DNA from: Aspidapion aeneum
Taxonomy: Eukaryota > Arthropoda > Insecta > Coleoptera > Brentidae
NCBI GenBank assembly: GCA_963576565.1
Contig: OY755039.1
Span: 30,146,602 to 30,210,601, forward strand
DNA: 64,000 nucleotides
Direction: 5' to 3'
The notes beneath the pieces are model-generated. The model was not told the DNA's origin and did no database searches. It saw nothing but the letters and a program-made list of their open reading frames with translations. Of this stretch, positions 11,155-22,884 are shown one piece after another. A program made the position numbers and the translations under genes. Within the stretch, counting starts at the first letter, position 1; the number at the start of each line of letters is the position of its first letter.

Positions 11155-11870
11155 TTTGAGCAAGTACAGCTATTTCTCGCTCAGGGTTGGTGTCACGAGT
11201 GGCTGTGGTCTCATCCTTGCGTAGGCTTCACATTCTGCTACGAGGTGTCTTGATGTCTCTTCTTCCTGTCTGGGGTGGACAGGTAGGGTCGGTTCGGTTC
11301 TCGACTATGCATGTCATGGACTCCCTATGTCCCGTTAGAATACCTATCAGCAGTCCGAGGTCTTTTCGTGTCTTCTATGGTCTGTCTCGTTCCTGTGTCC
11401 CAAGAGTTTGACAGTGCGTCTGGGGCTCATTTGTTGGGGCCACTCTGCACTTATCTTTTAGTCACGTCTAGAGGTAGCTCTGCCACTGCGCATTATTCCA
11501 CAAAGGTGCGCTCAGTGCCTTCTAGGGTAGCCCCCAATATTATGACGTATACTTCTGCTTAAAAACCAGTCACCTGCTCTCCGAGCGGGTAGCTCTTCTG
11601 CACTTTTAGTATTTCCACGTTTACACACGCTCCTTTGGTTTGCGTCGTTGATAGTATAGATCCATCAGCGCTATCCTTAAACATTGTTTGTACGCTCTGC
11701 CACAGTTTCCTTTCTGGGATGTGGACTTTGTACCTCTTCTCGGGCCTCCAACGTGTATGTGCTCTGCTAACCTTCATTGACGAGAGGGGGATTTCTCTAC
11801 TTGTCAGCTCTTTAATGGCTAGATGCCCAGTTGATTCCCCCCTTCCTCTTTATTGACATGTGTCCCTTAG
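11155..11870 (-). pseudogene. Non-LTR retrotransposon RNase H/C-terminal remnant
   Basis: Minus-strand translation gives KVHIPERKLWQSVQTMF, then a degenerate RNase H region (SYPLGEQVTGF followed by AEVY), an LIGILTGHR block, a Pro/Cys-rich piece and EEETSRHLVAECEAYARMRP. This order (RNase H, then TGH, then a C-x2-C...H-x4-C knuckle-like tail) is that of the 3' end of R1/Loa-type LINEs. Frameshifts and stops are frequent. It lies antisense to the MADF gene and ends about 280 bp upstream of it. Confidence 0.65.
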
Positions 11871-12151
11871 CTATGTTGCTTTCTAAGCTCTCATTCATTT
11901 TAACTATCTGAATATTTTGATTCAATTTTAATTAATTTAATTTAGTTCTAAACATTTATGATGTTTAAACTTTCTTCTAGCTTCTATTTGTAAATGAGGT
12001 CTAATAAATTTCAGTTAGTTGTATTAGATGTATGCTTAACTTGTAACGGCTGTGGATATAAAAAGTCACAGGACATTGGAAAAAGAAATGCGGTCACGCG
12101 AGCTGACCCTTTTGCTTTTATTTTTTTTAGGAATAACTTCACACCGTCTAA

Positions 12152-13050
12152 ATGTCACTTGATGATATGGTAGATGAAAGTACCGACATCAACATCATCC
12201 TGATTTCATTGGTTAAAGAGTATCCGGGATTGTATGAGAACCATGTATCACCAGATGAAAAACAGCAACTTTGGAGGATTTTGACGAAGCGAATGAAAAA
12301 TGAGGATAATCCGAGTGAATTTTTAGGTAAACACTCGATTAGTAACATTTTAGTATTTTTGTGCATTTTAGTAGAAGGGAAACCAATCGTTACATTTTTC
12401 AAACCGTCAAATAACTCTTACAACAAATTATATAATCTAAGAGAATTAAGATTCTATATTAGGTATATAAGAGCACTTTAATCTCATAAACTCACATTTT
12501 AGTGGCAGAGATCAAGCAGCGCTGGAAGAATTTAAGAGATGCATTCGTCAAAGACATACGACGAGAAGCGAGAGAAAGAGACCTGGGCAAAAGCTGGCTC
12601 AGAAGACGTCAAAGACATTACAGGTACTACAAGGAACTTGAATTTCTGAGACCTCATTTACAGCCGGAAAGAAAACCGTTTAAGCTTGAAGAAAGTTTAG
12701 AAAATTCAGACCTGATAGATGCTAGCAGCAATACCAACAGTAATACAGAGTTAGATATTGTGTTTAAGATAGAAACAAATGATTCAAGTATTGAAATGAA
12801 TGAAACTTTAGAAAACAACATGGCTGATTCATTGGAAAGTGATACTACTTTTCAACCAGAGCATTTTTTGGCTGATACTAGTAGTTTAACGGATCCTGTT
12901 ATAGATGAATCTGAAGAGTTACATTCGTTTTTTAAAGGTATTGCTGATGCAGCCAAATCTCTAAATCCTATGAATAGAATAATCTTGCAAAAAGAAGTAT
13001 CCAACTTGGTTTTTGACTTGAAAATGAAAGAATTGCAAGACAAACACTAA
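12152..13050 (+). CDS. MADF-BESS domain protein (two coding exons)
   Basis: I read this as join(12152..12326, 12503..13050), 240 aa. Exon 1 starts at ATG and ends TTTTTAG before GTAAAC. The 176-bp intron ends CACATTTTAG, and the phase-1 join gives NPSEFL-VAEIKQRWKNLRDAF. A second acceptor (TTTTTTTTAG, ending at 12130) just before the ATG suggests a 5'UTR intron. Residues about 14-105 form a MADF domain (Myb/SANT-like DNA binding): LVKEYPGLY, then LWRILTKRM, IKQRWKNLRDAFVKD and the basic RRRQRHYRYYKELEFL. An acidic linker follows, then a C-terminal BESS motif (residues about 194-236: ELHSFFKGI...IILQKEVSNLVFDL), a protein-interaction module. MADF-BESS proteins are insect transcriptional regulators; the target is unknown. 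No internal stop. It could be a domesticated or duplicated family member. Confidence 0.85.
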
Positions 13051-13068
13051 GTTATAAATCATTCAAAG

Positions 13069-13305
13069 TGATAGTACCTTTCAACCGGAGCATTTTATAG
13101 GAACCTCTTATTGACGAATCAGAGGAGTTACATTCGTTTTTGAATGGTATTGTCAACGTATCAAACGTTCTAAATCTTATGAATAGAATAACTTTTCAAA
13201 GAGAAGTCTCAATTAAATGTTACAATTATCCTAAGTCTCTAAAATATTCCAATTAAAGCAGAACTTGAAACTTTTTGAAAAAAATCGCAAGACAGAGAAC
13301 ACTAA
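13069..13305 (+). pseudogene. Decayed tandem copy of the BESS-coding 3' end
   Basis: This starts 18 bases after the MADF-BESS stop and repeats, with divergence and indels, the segment from about 12838 to 13050: TTTCAACC(G/A)GAGCATTTT, TTGACGAATC, GAGTTACATTCGTTTTT, CTATGAATAGAATAA-like and AGAGAAGT. It lacks about 20 bases relative to the source and has an in-frame TGA, so it no longer encodes a BESS domain. It probably arose by local tandem duplication of the last part of exon 2. Confidence 0.75.
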
Positions 13306-13449
13306 AATATAAATAAAATACTTCAATTATCTTACTATTTAAAAAAAGTTTAAACTGTAATATGGAAAGCCTTAAAACAAGTAAAAAAAGAAGAAGAGAG
13401 AAACTAGTCCAAAGCTACAAATTGTGAAAGGCTTTCGCGGCCATCGTCC

Positions 13450-13693
13450 AATGGTGGGTGTGCTTTCGGGCTGTTCGGCCGTCGTCGTTGGAAATTCGTT
13501 CTCGACGTTTCGCCATCTCGAGTGGATGGCATCTTCAGGAGATGTTGACTGTTTGTCGGCTTCTCAAAGACTGGTGTCCGAAGCCGACAAACAGTCAACA
13601 TCTCCTGAAGATGCCATCCACTCGAGATGGCGAAACGTCGAGAACGAATTTCCAACGACGACGGCCGAACAGCCCGAAAGCACACCCACCATT
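13450..13693. repeat. Perfect 114-bp inverted repeat with 16-bp loop
   Basis: Arms 13450-13563 and 13580-13693 are exact reverse complements by base-by-base reading; the loop is TCAAAGACTGGTGTCC. TAGTCCAAAGCT occurs as a direct repeat on each side (13405-13416 and 13693-13704), TSD-like but not equally spaced from the arms. The open frames on both strands are mirror artefacts. The right arm contains CTGAAGA-T-GCCATC, a loop, GATGGC and GAAACGTC. Confidence 0.95.
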
Positions 13694-14055
13694 AGTCCAA
13701 AGCTGCTTGAGAGATGCCAACGGCACTCGTGCTAGTGAATTTAGCGTTTTTTATAATAAGCAGCGCATTTCTTTAATACTAAAACAGTATTACATAGTTA
13801 AAATCAAGTGAAAAAGATAGAAGACTCTGGGAATGCCTTCGTGTATTTTTATAGCATTTAAAGCATTCGAATTTTATACTTCTCTCTGGTCTTTTTAGAC
13901 AATGTTCTAACTCTTAAGCCTGATCAAGTTATAGTGATACTAGGTAGATGTTTTATAAATTATAATGTTAGTGAATTTCCGAATTTTTATGTGTTTAAAT
14001 TTAAACGTTATTTTTCTAATAAAAATTTAAAATATATTTTTTGCTTTTTAATATT

Positions 14056-14605
14056 AGTATTAATAAGTTCTTTAAAATAATATTCCTGACCCTTAAAATT
14101 GTAAATTATTTTAGATCCTGGGGATCGGTCAATAAAACTATCTCTTTTTTGTTTGTGACGTTTCAGGATGGTTCTACAGAGAAGTGCAACGCACAGAGAA
14201 GAACATGTCTGATGATGGTTAAATAAACTGAAAAGTAACAAACAAAAAAGAGAGATTTTTATTGACCGATTCCCAGGATCTAAAAGAGTTTACAATTTAG
14301 TCAGGAATAGTATTTTAAGTTACAACAAATGCCAGGGATTCAAGGCATGGATGGGTCCAGAGAAGGAACATGTCTGATGATGGTTGAATAAAGTGAAACG
14401 TCACAAACAAAAAAGAAAGATTTTTATTGACCGATTCCCAGGATCAAATAATTTACAATTTAGTCAGAAATATTATTTTAAATTACAAGTTCAACGCACA
14501 GAACATAATATGCCTGATGGTTGAATAAACTGAAACGTCACAAACAAAAAAGAGAGATTTTTATTGACCGATTCCCTGTATCTAAAATAATTTACAATAT
14601 TAATA
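14056..14605. repeat. Tandem repeat, about 140 bp, with one inverted unit
   Basis: Three direct units (from about 14180, 14350 and 14496) share TGATGGTTGAATAAA, GAAACGTCACAAACAAAAAA, TTTTTATTGACCGATTCCC and AATTTACAATTTAGTCAG, with variants. A leading unit (14056-14175) carries the same words reverse-complemented, so the array can fold back on itself. No coding capacity. Confidence 0.75.
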
Positions 14606-15014
14606 AGGTTGAACTGTTTTTGGTAAAGATAAAGTTTTTGTTGATATGTCAGTATCTTTGTACTAAGTTCTGAACATAAACCATTAAAACTGTTTCACTG
14701 AGGCCCTTTGGGTTTTGATATCACATTTACGCAAACTCAGAACGCTCAAATAACAGGATCGAATTTTAAAATATCTGAGGGCACGGCAGTGCCTCGCCAA
14801 GTTCGCGCGCCGTAACCGTCTTTTCTTGAAACATTTCAGCCGATATTTGACCTACCTACTTCGGAATGAGCTACGAATCTCAAACTTTGCACAGTCGTAG
14901 ATCTCCATGGAGTTAACAACCCCTCCAAGTTTCATGGAATTCCATAAAGTAGTAAAGTAGTTACGAAATTTCAAAAAACGTCGAAATTGCCACTCACTCA
15001 CTCACTCACTCATG

Positions 15015-16110
15015 TATAGATCATCAATATTCTACTGTACTTCCAGACATGCTACAAAGCTGAAATTTGGCAGACTGATAGAAATTATGACCAAACCCCT
15101 GGAAAAAATCAAAAAACCCCAAAATTTTCATTTACTCCCCTCCCCTATACATTTAAAGTTATGTAAAAGTAGCATCGCCCACTTCCAGAAATGCTAGAAA
15201 GTTGAGCTTTTGCAGAATGATAGGAACTATGATAAAACTATAGGAAAAAATCAAAAAACCCCAAAATTTTAATTTACTCCCCTCCCTTATACATTTAAAG
15301 TTATGTAAAAGTAGCATTGCCCACTTTCAGAAATGCTAGAGTTGAGCTTTGGTAGACTGATAGGAACTATGATAAAACTATAGGAAAAAATTAAAACACC
15401 CCAAAATTCTAATTTACTTCCCTCCCCTATAAATGTAAAGTTAGGTAAAAGTAACATTGCCTACTTCCAGACATGCTAGAGAGCTCAGCTTTGGAAGACC
15501 GATAGTAACTATGATAAAGTTATAGAAAAAAATTAAGACACCCCAAAATTCTAATTTACTTCCTTCCCCTATAAATGTAAAGTTATGTAAAAGTAACACT
15601 GCCTACTTCCAGAAACGCTAGAGAGCTGAACTTTTTAAGACAAAATAATAAAACTATATGAAAAAATTTAAAAACACCAACATTTTAATTTACTTCCCTC
15701 TCCTATAAATGTAAATTTATATAAAACTAACATTGCCCACTTCCAGAAACGCTAGAGAGCTGAGCATTGGAATGCTGATAGAAATTATGATGATATGATA
15801 TGATATGAACATTTAAAAAGTCCAATATTTTCATTTACTCTCCTCTCCTATAAATGTAAAGTTATGTAAAAGTAACATTACCCACTTCCAGAAACGGTAG
15901 CGAGCTGAGCATTAGAAGACTGATAGGAACTATGATAAAACTATAGGACAAAATTTAAAAACACGACAATTTTAATTTATTTCCCTCCCCTATACATGTA
16001 AAGTTATTAAAAGTAACATTGTGCACTTTCAGAAACGCTAGAGAGCCGAGCTTTGGAAGGCTGATAGGAACTACGATAAAACCATGGAAACAAATTAAAA
16101 AGCCTCAAAA
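15015..16110 (+). repeat. Diverged ~140-bp satellite, 8-9 units
   Basis: The repeating order is CCAAAATTTTAATTTACT, then CCCTCCCCTATAAATGTAAA, GTAAAAGTAACATTGCC, CACTTCCAGAAACGCTAGAG and a GATAGGAACTATGATAAAAC variant. Units differ by substitutions and small indels, so the array is old, unlike the identical 2572-bp duplication that contains it. The short open frames (for example 15012-15197) are incidental. Confidence 0.85.
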
Positions 16111-16205
16111 ATTTAAGTAAGGCATTTCAAAAGTTTTGAACAATATTCCGCATATTTTACTACTTTAAAAATTAAGTATTATCCAATTCCTTTAAAAAAG
16201 AAGTG

Positions 16206-16572
16206 AAATCATAACAAAAACATTTCATGTAAAAAAAGCCAAGGACGCGAAAATGGCATTCCGTAAAAAGAATTGAGATAAAAGTAAAGCCAAGTTCTCC
16301 AATACAAATTTCAAAATGAAAGGTTCTTACTAGTTTGGAAATATTTTTCTAAACTTGGCTATTATGGCTGTAAATGACTCTTAGGCACAGTGCTAAATTG
16401 AACATAAAGAAGTTTGGCTGTAATAGCAAAGTTTAAAAAAACATTTTCAAACTAGTAAGAACCTTTCATTTTGAAATTTGTATTAGATTGGCTTTACTTT
16501 TATCTGAATTCTTTTTACGGAATGCCATTTTCGCGTACTTGGCTTTTTTTACATGAAATGTTTTTGTAATGA
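16206..16572. repeat. Inverted repeat, about 165-bp arms
   Basis: The left arm holds ACAAAAACATTTCATGTAAA, CGAAAATGGCATTCCGTAAA and CAAATTTCAAAATGAAAGG, then CTTACTAGTTTGG. The right arm carries the reverse complements in reverse order, with a few mismatches and a ~50-bp loop. Copied at 18778-19144. It looks like a hairpin-forming non-autonomous element; no TSD is evident. Confidence 0.85.
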
Positions 16573-16903
16573 TCATATTTTCCTGATACATATTTGAAAT
16601 GAACACCCTTGCGCCTTGGACCAAGAATGCCACTCTCGTCGATGATATGCCATGAAATTTAATGCCGCGTATTATATTGGCCACAATGGCCGCGATTTAG
16701 AAGCCCGTCACGTTTGCAGCCGGGAGAGATGTAAGTTTACGGAGAGAGAGGCTTTTTTCGCGAAAAGCCACTTCGTGACTGCAATTTTAATAAAGACGGT
16801 CGTGCCAGCAGCTGTAGACAACTTAAGTAACTAACGATTACTTTTTGACAGAAGATATTTTTTAAACCTTTTATCTTCATAAAGAAAAAATATCGAGAAT
16901 ATT

Positions 16904-17183
16904 AGGGACTTATTGGAATAAAACCTGACCTTATTTTAAAATCGGCAGTATTGTGACAGATTTACACATAAAAAGCACCTGCTTTCATTTAAAATTTGTC
17001 CTTTGTGTATTTAAGAATCGGATTTATTAGTGACTGTTTTTACTAAATGAAAGTTAGCGACTTTATTTTTAAATTTGAATTTGGTATGTCAATTTTGAGA
17101 GGTCAGCTGTCAGTTTTCTTTGTAAATCTGTCAGAATAAAGCCGACTCTAAAATAAAGTCCCGTTTTAATCCAATAAGTCCCT
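16904..17183. mobile_element. TIR MITE with AGGGACTTATTGGA ends, 280 bp
   Basis: Left AGGGACTTATTGGAATAAAA; right end on the minus strand AGGGACTTATTGGATTAAAA. Inner complementary words continue (CTTATTTTA/TAAAATAAAG, CGGC/GCCG, GACAGATTTACA/TGTAAATCTGTC). ATT flanks both sides, a possible 3-bp TSD as in PIF/Harbinger-like elements, though their usual TSD is TTA/TAA. Second copy at 19476-19755. Confidence 0.75.
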
Positions 17184-17237
17184 ATTCTGAGTATTGGCAA
17201 CACTACTAGCGAGATTTTTGCTCGAAAACTGCCCTCG

Positions 17238-19812
17238 AGTTCTGAACATAAACCATTAAAACTGTTTCACTGAGGCCCTTTGGGTTTTGATATCACATTT
17301 ACGCAAACTCAGAACGCTCAAATAACAGGATCGAATTTTAAAATATCTGAGGGCACGGCAGTGCCTCGCCAAGTTCGCGCGCCGTAACCGTCTTTTCTTG
17401 AAACATTTCAGCCGATATTTGACCTACCTACTTCGGAATGAGCTACGAATCTCAAACTTTGCACAGTCGTAGATCTCCATGGAGTTAACAACCCCTCCAA
17501 GTTTCATGGAATTCCATAAAGTAGTAAAGTAGTTACGAAATTTCAAAAAACGTCGAAATTGCCACTCACTCACTCACTCACTCATGTATAGATCATCAAT
17601 ATTCTACTGTACTTCCAGACATGCTACAAAGCTGAAATTTGGCAGACTGATAGAAATTATGACCAAACCCCTGGAAAAAATCAAAAAACCCCAAAATTTT
17701 CATTTACTCCCCTCCCCTATACATTTAAAGTTATGTAAAAGTAGCATCGCCCACTTCCAGAAATGCTAGAAAGTTGAGCTTTTGCAGAATGATAGGAACT
17801 ATGATAAAACTATAGGAAAAAATCAAAAAACCCCAAAATTTTAATTTACTCCCCTCCCTTATACATTTAAAGTTATGTAAAAGTAGCATTGCCCACTTTC
17901 AGAAATGCTAGAGTTGAGCTTTGGTAGACTGATAGGAACTATGATAAAACTATAGGAAAAAATTAAAACACCCCAAAATTCTAATTTACTTCCCTCCCCT
18001 ATAAATGTAAAGTTAGGTAAAAGTAACATTGCCTACTTCCAGACATGCTAGAGAGCTCAGCTTTGGAAGACCGATAGTAACTATGATAAAGTTATAGAAA
18101 AAAATTAAGACACCCCAAAATTCTAATTTACTTCCTTCCCCTATAAATGTAAAGTTATGTAAAAGTAACACTGCCTACTTCCAGAAACGCTAGAGAGCTG
18201 AACTTTTTAAGACAAAATAATAAAACTATATGAAAAAATTTAAAAACACCAACATTTTAATTTACTTCCCTCTCCTATAAATGTAAATTTATATAAAACT
18301 AACATTGCCCACTTCCAGAAACGCTAGAGAGCTGAGCATTGGAATGCTGATAGAAATTATGATGATATGATATGATATGAACATTTAAAAAGTCCAATAT
18401 TTTCATTTACTCTCCTCTCCTATAAATGTAAAGTTATGTAAAAGTAACATTACCCACTTCCAGAAACGGTAGCGAGCTGAGCATTAGAAGACTGATAGGA
18501 ACTATGATAAAACTATAGGACAAAATTTAAAAACACGACAATTTTAATTTATTTCCCTCCCCTATACATGTAAAGTTATTAAAAGTAACATTGTGCACTT
18601 TCAGAAACGCTAGAGAGCCGAGCTTTGGAAGGCTGATAGGAACTACGATAAAACCATGGAAACAAATTAAAAAGCCTCAAAAATTTAAGTAAGGCATTTC
18701 AAAAGTTTTGAACAATATTCCGCATATTTTACTACTTTAAAAATTAAGTATTATCCAATTCCTTTAAAAAAGAAGTGAAATCATAACAAAAACATTTCAT
18801 GTAAAAAAAGCCAAGGACGCGAAAATGGCATTCCGTAAAAAGAATTGAGATAAAAGTAAAGCCAAGTTCTCCAATACAAATTTCAAAATGAAAGGTTCTT
18901 ACTAGTTTGGAAATATTTTTCTAAACTTGGCTATTATGGCTGTAAATGACTCTTAGGCACAGTGCTAAATTGAACATAAAGAAGTTTGGCTGTAATAGCA
19001 AAGTTTAAAAAAACATTTTCAAACTAGTAAGAACCTTTCATTTTGAAATTTGTATTAGATTGGCTTTACTTTTATCTGAATTCTTTTTACGGAATGCCAT
19101 TTTCGCGTACTTGGCTTTTTTTACATGAAATGTTTTTGTAATGATCATATTTTCCTGATACATATTTGAAATGAACACCCTTGCGCCTTGGACCAAGAAT
19201 GCCACTCTCGTCGATGATATGCCATGAAATTTAATGCCGCGTATTATATTGGCCACAATGGCCGCGATTTAGAAGCCCGTCACGTTTGCAGCCGGGAGAG
19301 ATGTAAGTTTACGGAGAGAGAGGCTTTTTTCGCGAAAAGCCACTTCGTGACTGCAATTTTAATAAAGACGGTCGTGCCAGCAGCTGTAGACAACTTAAGT
19401 AACTAACGATTACTTTTTGACAGAAGATATTTTTTAAACCTTTTATCTTCATAAAGAAAAAATATCGAGAATATTAGGGACTTATTGGAATAAAACCTGA
19501 CCTTATTTTAAAATCGGCAGTATTGTGACAGATTTACACATAAAAAGCACCTGCTTTCATTTAAAATTTGTCCTTTGTGTATTTAAGAATCGGATTTATT
19601 AGTGACTGTTTTTACTAAATGAAAGTTAGCGACTTTATTTTTAAATTTGAATTTGGTATGTCAATTTTGAGAGGTCAGCTGTCAGTTTTCTTTGTAAATC
19701 TGTCAGAATAAAGCCGACTCTAAAATAAAGTCCCGTTTTAATCCAATAAGTCCCTATTCTGAGTATTGGCAACACTACTAGCGAGATTTTTGCTCGAAAA
19801 CTGCCCTCGAGT
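17238..19812 (+). repeat. 2572-bp tandem duplication, copy 2
   Basis: Same contents and order as copy 1: satellite about 17587-18682, inverted repeat 18778-19144, MITE 19476-19755. Copy 2 then runs into unrelated sequence at GTGCTCGAAAATTGC. This is either a very recent duplication or an assembly (haplotype) duplication. Confidence 0.9.
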
Positions 19813-20464
19813 GCTCGAAAATTGCTCTAAAACGAATGCACGCGATCGACTAAAAAACAAGCAGTGCTCTACATAAGATTTGCGTGCTCGACTATTGCCC
19901 CTAAATCTCCGAGCGGGTGTTCTGAATTGCTCCATCTCTTTTGACGGAGCACCGTGTCAGATTAAAAGAAAAACATAACCCCATTTTTTAAATCTGATTA
20001 ATTTGTTTCTAATTTTGATGTATTTACGCTTTTATAAGTGTTTTCCTTGTTCTACATCTAGGAAATTTACATCTATATACTTACTCTATTGCACCAAAAA
20101 ATTTTAAATAAAAAAATTATAAAACAATATTTTTTATTTGTTGAGGTTATAGAACCCAGGAAACTTCAAGCAAGTGTTTGAAAAACTGTGTTCGTATGTG
20201 CTCTGAAGGCGAGCAATCCTGCTCGATCTCAGATCAATCTCGGCGTGCTCTAAGAGAGATTCGTGACGTTACCGCTCTACCCGCGAGCGACTTCAGAGCA
20301 GTGAAGCCGAAATCGCTATAAGTCTTGTTCGTAAAGACATATAACTTCTTGTCTTGAATGACTTTTCACGTGAATTATTAAGACAATAATGCATCATGAG
20401 ATTTGAAAGGAGTATGGATCTCGGCAGCGGTAGTTCGAGCTATGTTTCTGGGCGAGGGTAGTAC
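19813..20464. other. Noncoding stretch
   Basis: Nothing recognised. Repeated TGCTCGA/GCTCT words at 19790-19935 and 20195-20300 suggest remnants of one repeat. Confidence 0.4.
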
Positions 20465-22650
20465 CAATAGACAATAGACAATAGACAATAGATTTATTTA
20501 GCCAAAATATATACAATAGTAAATTTGGATCGCCAACAAGTTTTCTAAAATTTCGCTGCTATACACAGCTACGTCATACTTCGTCACACTTAAATGTTTT
20601 ATATATATTATTCGTTAAAATTAATATGTATATTGTTTTCTTTGCGATTATTGTTAGTTCTAATCATTTAAAATTAATCCAGGTAATAACTAAAATACAT
20701 TGAAACAAAGAATTGTAAAAGTGACACTATACATTAAATATAAGACAAGACTTTGAGATTTGAACAATTACAAAATATATATTAGAAGTATTTAAAATAA
20801 ATAGGTAAGTTTTCCTTAAAGCAAATTTTGTACTGCGCTAATACTACTAAATAAAGCTAATTTAAGAACGTTGTTGCACACTCTGGAATTTGTAACTAGT
20901 GCTTGTGATTAAGGTATTCGCTGATAGTGTAGGGCTCTATCTTACATAAAAAGTTGGCAGATGCTTTCTTAAATAATCGTATGCTGTCTATTTGTTTAAT
21001 TGTCTTTGGATATATGTAGACTAGCTCTTTTTGCCTTGTATTTTGTGCTGAGGAAGGTTTGTATTTAAGAAATTCATCAGGATTTTTCTTTATAAACAGG
21101 AGGCATTCGAAAATGTAAATTGCTGGCACGGTAAGAATTTCTTTTTCCCTGAATTTATTTCTGCATGATTCAGATGATTTCATGCAGTTTATGATCCTAA
21201 ATACTCGTTTTTGTATTACGAAGACGTCTTCCACATGACTGCTATGACCCCAAAGAAGAATACAATACTTGACATTTGAGTAAAATAACCCATAGTATAA
21301 TGATTTTAGTGATTTATGTTGGCGAAAGTATTTTGATATGACTCTTATTGCGTATGATGTCTTACTTAGTTTCTTACATAAGGCTTCAATGTGAGCATGA
21401 TAATTTAAATCTTTGTCAAGTATGACTCCTAGCACTTTGGTGTGGTTTTCGAAAGACAGTTTATCTCCCGAGAATGTGAGATATTCAGGGATATAGATAT
21501 CTATATTTGAAACCACAACAGCTTTTGTTTTTTCTGTATTTAGAATGAGCTGGTTCTTTCTTAACCAATGCCGGTTTTAATATAAAGATAATCTGACTCT
21601 GTTCGGTTACCATCAGTTTCTATTACAACTTTTTGTGGTCTTCTATTTAGATATGACTTTAAAAAATTTAAAGCAATCCCCCTTATACCATAAGCTTCTA
21701 GTTTCTGTGTCAGTACCTCATGATTTATAGTATCAAACGCCTTCGATAAGTCTAGAAAAAGTCCGCACGCTGCACCTTTAGCTTCTAGTGTTTCTATAAT
21801 TTTTTTATTTATGGATAGAAGCGCCGTTTCAGTGGATTTTTTTGGGAGAAACCCATGCTGAAAATCATTAAAAAGCTGATTGGAAGTGAAGTAGTCTAAA
21901 ACTCGTGTATATATTAAAATCTCAAACAGTTTAGCAAATGATGATAGCAGACTAATTGGCCTATAATTTGAAAATTCTTCTGGATCATTTTTTTTTTATA
22001 AATAGGAATTACATTTGCTTTTTTTAACTGCTTTGGAAATACTCCATTTGTCATACTGATGTTAAATATATATGACAGAGGCTCCGCTATAAGTTCTACG
22101 CTCTCTTTTAACACGTTAGATGGTACTTCGTCGTAGCCAGCTAATTTTTTGCTCTTTAGTTTTTTTCCCATTCTTATTATTTCTTCTTTGTCTGATGGAA
22201 AAAAAAGAAGGACTTAGAAAAGCTTTTTATGGTACAGCAGAAGCTTTGTGTTGAGTCGGGCTTTATCTTATTCTCTAAAAGAAGATTTGGAGCTGCCTCT
22301 ACGAGATATTTGTTGAATTCATTTGCTAATAATTCTTGTGAGTTTTGACATGTGGGAAAAAATTTTTGATGTTTATTTTCTTTTGTGAGTTGTCTTACAG
22401 TATGCCAAGTTTCTTTTGCCTTATTATCGCTTGACTCAATTTTTTTCAAATAAAAATTTCCTTTTTCTTTTACTAACTCACTGGTGTAGAATTTTTGAAA
22501 GTTTTTGTACTCGTTTGTGTATTGTTTGTTTGTCTGTGATAGTATTTGTTCTTTTTTTTTATTTGATTTTGAATTTTGAATTGAATTGAATTTTTTTAAC
22601 GGGAAAGCAGCTGTCAAACACTTCCATAAAACGCTGAAAAAAATGGCAAG
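20465..22650 (-). pseudogene. 5'-truncated CR1/L2-like LINE lacking the RT palm
   Basis: The 3' end carries a terminal microsatellite (CAATAGA x4 on the plus strand, 20465-20492), typical of CR1/L2-type LINEs. From 5' to 3' on the minus strand: a linker with KETWHTVRQLTKEN, then KSKKLAGYDEVPSNVLKES, VFPKQLKKANVIPIYKK, GFLPKKSTETALLSINK, LDLSKAFDTINHEVLTQKL and YLNRRPQKV. After LYIKTGI the sequence jumps straight to RKNQLILNTEKTKAVVVSN. The PQGS and (F/Y)ADD blocks are therefore deleted. The C-terminal ORF 20896-21516 (206 codons) is open. Frameshifts occur near 21910 and 22175. The copy is non-functional. Confidence 0.75.
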
Positions 22651-22884
22651 GCATCAGCTTAAAGATACTACATTGTATAAGTTCTTCAGTTTTTCACGTT
22701 ACACATTTTCACGAAGAGTTAATGATTTTTGAACAAAAAGCCAGTTCTTTACAAAACAAATGTATAGTTCATTTTATCATTTTCAGGACAACTCTTTTTT
22801 TTCCAAAATCTTCGGTAAGATAAAGGGCCATTACGTCTTTCGCCGGCTTTTTTACTAAGATTTTATGACACCTGTTTTGATCGA

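Larger units (their letters stand above)
14666..17237 (+). repeat. 2572-bp tandem duplication, copy 1
   Basis: The whole block recurs immediately downstream with a constant offset of 2572. I saw no difference in the stretches compared. The breakpoints share AGT (14666-14668, 17238-17240, 19810-19812). Contents: an entry region with a TCAC microsatellite (14992-15013), a ~140-bp satellite array (about 15015-16110), a ~170-bp-arm inverted repeat (16206-16572) and a TIR MITE (16904-17183). No gene. Confidence 0.9.

Noticed and set aside
13404..13811. Overlapping 93- to 117-codon frames on both strands
   Set aside because: Mirror images of the perfect 114-bp inverted repeat.
14374..14402. Hammerhead in the CTGATGA...GAAACGTC repeat
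   Set aside because: Stem II does not pair in this unit and the other units lack the full CTGATGA box; kept only as a weak resemblance.
14666..19812. LTR retrotransposon with 2.57-kb LTRs
   Set aside because: The two copies are directly adjacent with no internal region, no TG...CA ends and no primer-binding site.
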